Shown: in pieces, positions 57,030-64,000 of the stretch | Numbering within the stretch: the stretch's first letter is position 1 | How the letters are laid out: the number at the start of each line of letters is the position of its first letter | DNA from: Saxidomus purpurata | Lineage: Eukaryota; Mollusca; Bivalvia; Venerida; Veneridae | DNA: 64,000 bases | Assembly (NCBI GenBank): GCA_022818135.1 | Contig: JAFMSR010000012.1 | Location: forward strand, 32,146,785 to 32,210,784 | Direction of reading: 5' to 3' | The notes under the pieces: generated by a model | The model's database searches: none | Told to the model about the DNA's origin: nothing | Seen by the model: the letters and a program-made list of their open reading frames with translations, nothing else | Program-made: the position numbers and the translations under genes

Positions 57030-60000
57030 CTGATAAAACAAAAACTTGGTCAATGATGCAATTCTATTTGTCTAATGGCAAGAAAAAACAATTTCTGCTT
57101 AATCTATTATGAACTATATAACATACTTTTCTACAATTGTGTAATACATATACATGTAATAGGGAAGAAAGTTGTAAATTTCACCTTTGATAATTGGTTG
57201 TCCTCTGTTGCAATGATGATGATGTCTACCTGCATGCTGACTGTTTCCTCCTGCTGACTGGTATGTATCTAGAAATGGTAACATACAACAAATTTTGACT
57301 TTAGAAGTGGCATCACATATTTTGTATATCAACTAACTAATTGCAGTTTTGGTGGTAATTATACAACATGTGGTTTAATCTTATCGAGTCTGTCTGTCAG
57401 ACAAGTCTGTCTGTCTGTCCAAGTTTAAGTTTACATTGAGTGACCGAGTCTGGAAGTGCATTTGTACTGCATTCAATGAGAGAAGTAGAGTTACAGATCA
57501 ACTGCATTCTCATGCCCTTAGCCTGCATCAAACCCATTGATGCACATTTCCACTACAGTCTAAGTAAAAACAGCATTTCATTTTTACAGAAGATAACTTT
57601 GCAAACAGACATTAGAACAAAGGGTACCATACAACACACTGTGCAGCACAGTAACCTGTCTGTAACAAGTAAATCAGCAGCCAATCATATTGCACCTTTC
57701 CTAGAGTAAGTTTGCTGAGTTTAAGTTTGAGACTCCTGAATTTCTGTTGCTAGACAAAGCAAGTTTTTCCTTAGTGTTCAATGGAGAATATTTCCCATAT
57801 ACGTACATTCACGAGATCCCTCTCCAGTTGCTCTGTGATGTCCACCGACTTTATAACCTGATTCTTGTGCCATACCAACATGGCCTGGATCTGAATTATG
57901 TTCATTTTCTGAAAAAAAAATTTCCTTTTCAACATTTCTAGCAGATGTTGTCACGGGCACAGTATGGGGAACTTGCACGGATTACCCTCACAGAAAATGC
58001 CACCAACAAAAAACAGCTTAACAACTTTTGTGTATGCAGCAAGAACTATAGAAACAGTTTTGAACATTATGAAGGTTTCCAGATGGTTAAAAAAAACCCG
58101 GTTTACAATTATGAAAACAAAGAAATTGATGTAGTCACACTTACTATCAGGAGCTTGCTGATCACCTTCCCCAAGTGATTTCTCAATGGGACCATTTTCA
58201 TTCTGCTGACTAGATGGATCCAGTATTTCTTGTGCCTGACCATCAGACTGTCTTTCTGTACCATCACCTTGATGAACTGAATAGTTCTTAACAACTCCCT
58301 TGTCTTGCGACTGGCTGACACTCTGACTAGAATGGGGCTGGTTATCACCATAACTAGACTGTCTTGAGACAAGTCCATCTCCACTCTGAGCAGGTCTAGC
58401 CTCTGCATTGTTGTCATTGTCATCTTTCTCAGCAGTATTTCCAGCAGCAACCATTCTGATGTTGGCCGGCAGATCCTTAACTGACCTCATATAATCCTTG
58501 GCCTGTGGCGGTGGCCAAATATTGGATGCTTGCCTTTCTGAAGATTCTGACAAATAAATAAAACATTCTTGCACTTAAAATTTTTAAGCCATTTCCCAGT
58601 AAACAAACATTATTTATAATTATTTCCATCTCACATTCTTAATGTAGTTGTAAGACAATCCATGCAACAAAAACTACACTAACCTTTTGGTTGCTGAGCC
58701 TTATTGGTCTCTGAAACTGGAGGCCATGCTTTCATCTCTGATGATCCTCCACCTTTACTGGCTGTTCTTGATTCATCATCCTCATCATCTGGTGTCTCTT
58801 CCGGTAATTCTGTAAAAAAATCAAGCCCTGTGCTTATAAAAAAAATTTTCAGCTCAATTCAGTTTGAACATAAAACAAAATTTACTTCTTGTACAGTACA
58901 TTATATGAAACAAGAGGGCCATGAAGGCACTATATCGCTCACCTGACTATCATTGGCTATAATAAAAGGGGTCATGATTCTAACATATTTCGTAGAGGTT
59001 CACTACACAATGCTAAGTAACATTTCAAATATCTAATATCTGCCTGTCAGCCTTATGTTGTTTTTTTTTAAAGTTTTCCCTATATAAGCCTATGTGAAAT
59101 CAAGTGACTTCCCCCCTCCCGGGAAGGGGTAATTTTGACTAGGGCGTCATGATTTGAACAATCTTGGTAGAGGTTCACTAGACAATGCTACATGCTAAAC
59201 ATCTAAGCTCTAGGCCTTGTGGTTTCAGAAATAAAGATTTTTAAAGTTTTTCCTATATCAGCCAATGGCAAACCAAGTGACCCCTCGGGCAGGGTCAATT
59301 TTGACCCGAGGCTCATAATTTGAACAATCTTGGTAGAGGTCCACCAAACAAAGCCACATGCTAAATATCTAAGCTTTAGGCCTTGTGGTTTCAGATAAGA
59401 AGATTTTTTAAGTTTTTCCTTTTCATTGCCATAGCAACCAGACTTCTGCATTGAATGGAATTCTTTGAACAACTTTGATAGAGCTTCATGCAAGGAACAT
59501 GTCGGAGGAGATGTCATTTGAAGGAAATGGTGGACGGACGGACGGACGACGGACCCCGGACGGAGAGTGATCCTAATAGCTCACTCTGGCACTTTGTGCC
59601 AGGTGAGCAAACAAAAAACTCTACAGTTTAAGTCATTCTAAATATTTATGGAAATGTTGTGTGACATACATTTACAAGGAATTTATTAAATGTTACAATA
59701 TTCTATGACCCAAAGTATGATCATGAAACTCAGCAGGAGTAAGATATTATAAGCACAGGGCTTGAGCTACTTTTGACAGCCGATATCTACCTGCAATATC
59801 TTCCACACACATGTTCAGATCACATTTACAACTAGATGCCCATGTGCTAAATGTCGAGCCCGCCAGCTGTCAAATTGACTAACTCCTTACCAAGTAGAGA
59901 TAGGTCAAAATACACCTAAATATTGGATGTAACATGCATGTTGTACCACAGAAAAGTGGTCTCGATTTTTCTCTACGGCCAGTAATAAAAAAGTTACAAT

Positions 60001-63000
60001 ATAAGCTATTTATAGTAACGAAGTACTTCTAAAAACAAGGGTAGCTCATGGTGGTGAAAATTTGTGCCAAGTAACATCAAAATCACTCCATGCATGGAGA
60101 AGAAATCCTCCGGACAAAGATATAACTGAATTTGACCTTTAACCTCTAAGTGTGACCTTGACCTTAGACCTAGGGACCTGGTCTTGCGCATGACACTCCA
60201 TTTCATAGTGGTGAATATTTGTGCCAAGTAACATCAAAATCCCTCCATGCAAGAAGAAGAAATGCTCTGGACAAAGTCATTCTTGAATTATTCTTGTATC
60301 TGACCTTTGGCCTCTAAGTGTGACATTGACCTTGAAACTAATGACCTGGTTCTTGCGCATGACACTCATTTCATGATGGTGAACAGTTGTACCAAGTTAT
60401 ATCAAAATCCCTCCATGCATGAAGTAGATATGCTCCGGACAAAGTCATTCTTGAATTTGACTTTTAACGTCTAAGTGTGACCTTTACCTTAGACCTAGGG
60501 ACCTGGTGATTGCGCATGATACTTTGTCTCATGATGGTGAACATTTGTGCCAAGTTATTTAAGAATCCCTTGATCCATGGATAAGTTACAGCCCGGACAA
60601 ACTAAACTCGGACCGACGCACATACACCATGCCGCCATTTGGACATCTATATCGAGCTTTCGCAAGCGGTTCGACAAAAATACTGAACAAACATTTACTT
60701 TTTCTATTCTAATCTTAATTTACTGCTGATGAACTGTGAGTTGACAAGTCGTAAACACTGGTCACTTGAAAAGTATCCCCACAAGTCACTTATCAAACCC
60801 CATAAACAGTTACTGAATCAGCTCACCTTCCTCTGGTTCTGGTACATCAGGCTCTGGTAAAATGGGAGCTTCAACAAACCATACTTCTTCTTCTGATATT
60901 TCTACGTAATCTGCATCATGCCGTTGTAGAAGAGCTGTAGGAGTGTCTTCTGTTTCACCAGAGATAATGTGCGACAATTCCATTAAGAAATATCTGCAAA
61001 GAAGAATAGACATGTATTTTTAGGTTGCAGGCTACTGAATTTTACCATCCGTAACTTTGGCTGGTCCAAACAAGTCTTGAATGTCAGTCTATGCCTCAAT
61101 AGATAGATACTGGCAAGACAATCTGTGCCTATGATGAGATACATATTTTGGACACTGCATGTGTATGAAGTTCATAGCATCAAACTTAAGGCCAAAGGCC
61201 AGTACCCCACTTTCCTATGAACATGAATGGTTGTGAAACATATTGATGCAGTAAGTAAGTAACCTTTATTTAGCTAATCCTAGTTGGTTTCAGACAGCAT
61301 TCAAACTAATCCTACTCAAAACATTTTATCTTAACATCTGCGTGTCAATGTCTTGATAAAATGTTCCATTTTGTTAGTACATGAAAATCTTCAAGTTAAC
61401 ATTGTATACAGTAGTAAACCTGGGTACAAAGATGCAAGGGTTCTGGATACAAAGATATAAGGGTCCTTGGTACAAAGATGTAAGGGTTCTGGGTACAAAG
61501 ATATAAGGGTCCTTGGTACAAAGATGCAAGGGTTCTGGATACAAAGATATAAGGGTCCTTGGTACAAAGATGTAAGAGTTCTGGGTACAAAGATATAAGG
61601 GTTCTGGGTACAAAGATGTAAGGGTCCTTGGTACAAAGATGTAAGAGTTCTGGGTACAAAGATATAAGGGTCCTTGGTACAAAGATGTAAGGGTTCTGGG
61701 TACAAAGATATAAGGGTTCTGGGTACAAAGATATAAGGGTCCTTGGTACAAAGATGTAAGAGTTCTGGGTACAAAGATGTAAGGGTTCTGGGTACAAAGA
61801 TATAAGGGTCCTTGGTACAAAGATGTAAGAGTTCTGGGTACAAAGATGTAAGGGTTCTGGGTACAAAGATGTAGAGGTTATGGGTACAAAGATGTAAAGG
61901 TTCTGGGTACAAAGATGTAAAGGTTCTGAGTACAAAGATGTAAGGGTTAACCTTCAACGTTTATACAACCTGAGTGAGTTGCTGCAGTCAATATTTCCTT
62001 GACTGAAATATCTTGCCACTTCTCTGTTTATCTCCATTACAGCATTCAGATGTTCCCGATGAAAATAAAACACTGGTGGATTTAAAACACACTTTTCTTG
62101 TTTGATGACGTATGTTTCATGAAGGTTTTGTAGCCAATAACTAACTTCAAGTTTGCTGGTCTGTTGGAAAGATTTAAAATACAAACTTTAATAAGATCCT
62201 GTATCTTTGGGTATAACATTCCTTAGTGTTTAAAATAAAGACCTTTTGTCATTATGGCAAGCCCCTATACAGCACAAATTATAGTACTGCAATTCTCAGA
62301 GCTTTCAAAATACCTGTCAACTTTATAACTGGAAACTTAGCCACACTTAATTTGGCTTTTATACAGTTGGTAGGTACAGACTGTACTGAACAAGATCTTA
62401 ATGATTGAAATAAAAGTTGGTTTACATAGTAAGATTGTGTTTTAAGCCTAAATACAAGTTTTTGATACTTACAATTAAATGGAGAATATACCTAATGATT
62501 CATACCACATATAGATCTATTTTGCTGTCTTCTGCTATATCAAGATAAAAGTAACTTGCAAGGAACTAACTTTTACATGTTGGAAACAGCAACTTTGTTA
62601 AGTAGTTGATGTCTGGGCATAACCTGAATGCTGCTGAAAAATGGAAAGGACTTTAACAAAAACATGAAAAATCTAACAAACCTGATAAAATTTAGCATCT
62701 GCCAACATTTGTTTAGTGTTCATCTGCTCCAACTGTTGGTATGTATTGTCAAACCGGGCCACTAAATACTGCTGCACTACCGGAACAATCTGGCTGAAGT
62801 ACGCCTGTAGCTGGACACATGGCTCTATCATTTCTGGTGTGGGCCGTATATCAACTACCTCACTCAGTCTTTTGATTCCACATACCTCTATCACAACATC
62901 AATCATTTCTGGCTGAATACGACTGTCTATAACTAATAACAATAATCACTTTATCTTATGAAGATTACATTAAAAGGTACACTGTGAATAACAAATAACT

Positions 63001-64000
63001 TACTTTGATATTGCTCTGACTCATCAAATTGTAATGGTAAAGTGACACCAGAGAGTCTGAGTAGCCTTGACATAGGGTAATACATCTATTCATTACAGTA
63101 ATGTGACACAGTAATATGACAGGGTAATCTGTCTGCTCTACATGTAAATGTGACATCTAACTTTCTAGCTCTACTAAAAATGTGACACAGCATATCAAGT
63201 TTTACTCAATAATATGATGGAGTAATCTGCAGGCATACATAGTAATGTGACACAAGGTAATGCTTAAATTTCCTATGTAATTTTGTAATATCTTAATCTT
63301 CAAGGAACAATTTGTATACCTTTATTCTTGATCCCTCGATGCGTAGTGACACCCCTGCCTTTGCCTAAGTTTCTGGTGGATTTATCTTCCATATCAAGGA
63401 AGTGAACTCCCTGTTTGTCACAAAACATTTTCTCCCAATCTCTATTGTCAGCAATCATTGGATGATCTTCTACACTCACCCAGACTTGTTTGTTTGTTGG
63501 GAACACCTAGGAATGGTAAGCAAGAAGTTTGTTTAATACTTGTTCTGTATCTACCGAAAAATGAAGGTTTGACAAAATTTTATATTTACTACACAACAGC
63601 ATTCTAAATATCATTTGAATCTACCAGTCCATTATCTATTTGTTCTAGGCGAAATATCCAAGAGTACTTGACAAAGTTTTAAATTTTGTTTTTGTTTGAT
63701 TTCCAAGCTGTAACAAGAAACCACTCAATCAAATAGCATAAAACTGCATACTGAAATAATTTGCATTTTACCTTTTGCCTTTGAAGTTTTTTCTTCACTG
63801 TAGTTTTCAGTGCTTCAAGCACCATACTTGCCGTCTGCTCATCAGGCATACCTTCAGGCCGTGTAACAAGTGCTTGACCAATGGTTGAGAAGATAAACAA
63901 CACATCTGATAAAATCTTCTCATCTTTGGGTAAGTAGGATGTACACAGAAGTCCAAGAAGTTCAATGTATTCTTCAATCCTTGGTTGTACTTCAACTTTT
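56545..64000 (-). CDS. NO VEIN-like protein (C-terminal part, DUF3883), runs off the right edge
   Basis: Ten exons: 63772-64000 (5' partial), 63320-63506, 62682-62932, 61970-62160, 60827-60993, 58684-58809, 58145-58546, 57807-57908, 57185-57268, 56545-57029. They join in one frame (740 residues and stop) with GT-AG sites at each junction. Plant NO VEIN and animal homologues are large proteins with an N-terminal sacsin-type HATPase domain (not in this window) and a C-terminal DUF3883 domain. Exons 63320-62682 match the helical middle of the family ('VFPTNKQVWVSVEDHPMI', 'GVHFLDMEDKS', 'IKRLSEVVDIRPTPEMIEPC'). Then comes a low-complexity, acidic and Gln/Ser-rich linker with two 'WPP' motifs, and the DUF3883 domain in the last exon. 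Its precise function in molluscs is unknown. Confidence 0.85.
57185..57268 (-). CDS. NO VEIN-like exon: short His-rich linker
   Basis: 84 nt, acceptor 'atttctag', donor GTGAAA. Reads TYQSAGGNSQHAGRHHHHC, phase 1 in and out, so it could be skipped without a frameshift, like the three exons before it. Confidence 0.65.
57390..57421. repeat. (GTCT)n microsatellite
   Basis: Short 'gtctgtctgtcagacaagtc' and 'tgtctgtctgtcc' tract in a NO VEIN intron; the central part can form a small hairpin. Confidence 0.6.
57807..57908 (-). CDS. NO VEIN-like exon: Gly/His-rich linker
   Basis: Acceptor 'ttttttttcag', donor GTACGT chosen over an in-frame alternative 4 bp downstream because only this one fits the phase of the next exon. 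Reads NSDPGHVGMAQESGYKVGGH. Phase 1 in and out. Confidence 0.65.
58145..58546 (-). CDS. NO VEIN-like exon: Gln/Ser-rich linker
   Basis: Acceptor 'tttgtcag', donor GTAAGT, 402 nt, phase 1 in and out. A second WPP (ASNIWPPPQAKDY) opens it; the rest is disordered (SSQSVSQSQDKG, DPSSQQNENG). An overlapping frame of 113 codons on the same strand is not the coding one. Confidence 0.75.
58684..58809 (-). CDS. NO VEIN-like exon: linker with WPP
   Basis: Acceptor 'ttttacag', donor GTTAGT. Encodes ELPEETPDDEDDESRTASKG and SEMKAWPPVSETNKAQQ. Low complexity; phase 1 in and out. Confidence 0.7.
58908..59615 (+). repeat. Pearl/HINE-like tandem-core element in a NO VEIN intron
   Basis: Left end 'caagagggccatgaaggcac', right end 'ctctggcactttgtgccagg' + 'tgagca', three core monomers, and a strong ACGG tract (gacggacggacggacgacgg). 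It is antisense to the host gene. Confidence 0.75.
59935..60680 (+). repeat. Tandem-core element, 'gtgccaagtaacatcaaaat' type
   Basis: Four monomers spaced ~160 bp share 'gtgccaagtaacatcaaaat', 'ctccatgcatg', 'gtgaccttgaccttagacct' and 'gcgcatgacactc'. The right end is 'ctatatcgagctttcgcaag' + 'cggttcgaca'. It is the second element in the same NO VEIN intron. Confidence 0.65.
60827..60993 (-). CDS. NO VEIN-like exon: acidic segment
   Basis: Acceptor 'ctttgcag', donor GTGAGC, phases 2 to 1. Reads YFLMELSHIISGETEDTPTA, then an acidic/proline stretch (LPEPDVPEPEE) that begins the disordered linker. Confidence 0.75.
61419..61952. repeat. 23-bp minisatellite, about 23 units
   Basis: The unit 'ggttctgggtacaaagatat' + 'aag' alternates with a variant beginning 'ggtccttggtacaaagatgt'. 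It fills most of a NO VEIN intron, starting ~17 bp from the donor at 61969. Because 23 is not a multiple of three and the unit has no minus-strand stop, all three minus frames are open (up to 188 codons); none joins the exon in frame, so these are not genes. Confidence 0.9.
61970..62160 (-). CDS. NO VEIN-like exon ending beside a minisatellite
   Basis: Acceptor 'ttccaacag', donor 'ctcag/gttgta', phases 0 to 2. It encodes TSKLEVSYWLQNLHETYVIK and NAVMEINREVARYFSQG. The donor is weak at +3 to +5 (gttgta), and a 23-bp minisatellite starts about 17 bp into the intron. The next exon completes Arg across the junction. Confidence 0.75.
62682..62932 (-). CDS. NO VEIN-like exon: helical region
   Basis: Acceptor 'gttattag', donor GTTTGT, phases 1 to 0. 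Contains VIEVCGIKRLSEVVDIRPTP and a predicted helix 'LQAYFSQIVPVVQQYLVARF'. Confidence 0.8.
63320..63506 (-). CDS. NO VEIN-like exon: W-V-S motif region
   Basis: Acceptor 'attcctag', donor GTATAC, phases 0 to 1. It reads VFPTNKQVWVSVEDHPMIAD, then MFCDKQGVHFLDMEDKSTRN. The 'P-T-x-x-x-W-V-S' and 'V-H-F-L' wording recurs in sacsin-like and NO VEIN-like proteins. Confidence 0.8.
63772..64000 (-). CDS. NO VEIN-like exon, 5' partial at window edge
   Basis: Reads in one frame from the edge (VEVQPRIEEYIELLGLLCTS, DEKILSDVLFIFSTIGQALV) to a GTAAAA donor, phase 0. Other open frames over this stretch are shadows. Confidence 0.8.

Noticed and set aside
61374..61957. Three long overlapping minus-strand open frames (148-188 codons)
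   Set aside because: They are the 23-bp minisatellite read in its three frames; the repeat unit simply lacks stops. No splice link to the NO VEIN exons in frame.

Overview
The window is animal nuclear DNA, most likely from a bivalve mollusc. Genes are split by GT-AG introns. Intergenic and intronic DNA is packed with interspersed elements that carry a core of ~140-180 bp tandem monomers and (ACGG)n-type tracts, the published architecture of bivalve pearl/HINE-like elements. Secreted multi-ShK proteins and NO VEIN-like genes are also usual in molluscs. There is no sign of bacterial, organellar or viral origin, and no rRNA gene, intact tRNA gene or CRISPR array was seen. The species call is inference.

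Layout. 0-10 kb: mostly repeats. 10.1-17.2 kb, minus strand: the 5' part of a gene matching the centrosomal protein LRRCC1 (four coding exons, leucine-rich repeats first; later exons not located). 17-27 kb: repeats, including a hAT transposon relic with a second element nested in it and a 1.3 kb inverted-repeat element split by another repeat. 27.36-28.05 kb, plus strand: a single-coding-exon, probably disordered protein with tandem PY motifs. 28-35 kb: repeats. 35.65-37.24 kb, minus strand: a 531-residue unrecognised, probably disordered protein with an N-terminal cysteine cluster. 37-41 kb: repeats and a tRNA-derived SINE. 41.1-50.9 kb, plus strand: an eight-exon gene, in one consistent reading frame, for a secreted protein of about 316 residues: signal peptide, three ShK domains, Thr/Pro linker, then a domain resembling the bacterial BPSL0067 (NlpC/P60-like) family but apparently lacking its catalytic residues. 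51-56.5 kb: repeats. 56.5-64 kb, minus strand: the last ten exons (about 740 residues) of a NO VEIN-like protein ending in a DUF3883 domain and running off the right edge.

The five genes are not an operon and show no shared pathway. LRRCC1 is centrosomal/ciliary, the ShK protein is secreted, the PY-motif protein is a likely NEDD4-family substrate or adaptor, and the NO VEIN-like protein is a large intracellular ATPase-family protein with a nuclease-fold-like tail. Exon models for LRRCC1, the ShK gene and the NO VEIN-like gene were built by hand from splice sites; every junction is phase-compatible, which is the main support for them.

The most interesting items are the ShK plus degenerate amidase-like fusion, the mix-and-match architecture of the tandem-core elements, the 23-bp minisatellite open in three frames next to a NO VEIN splice donor, two orphan exon-like segments, and two stretches (about 16.4 and 43.5-43.9 kb) that look like uncorrected long-read sequence.
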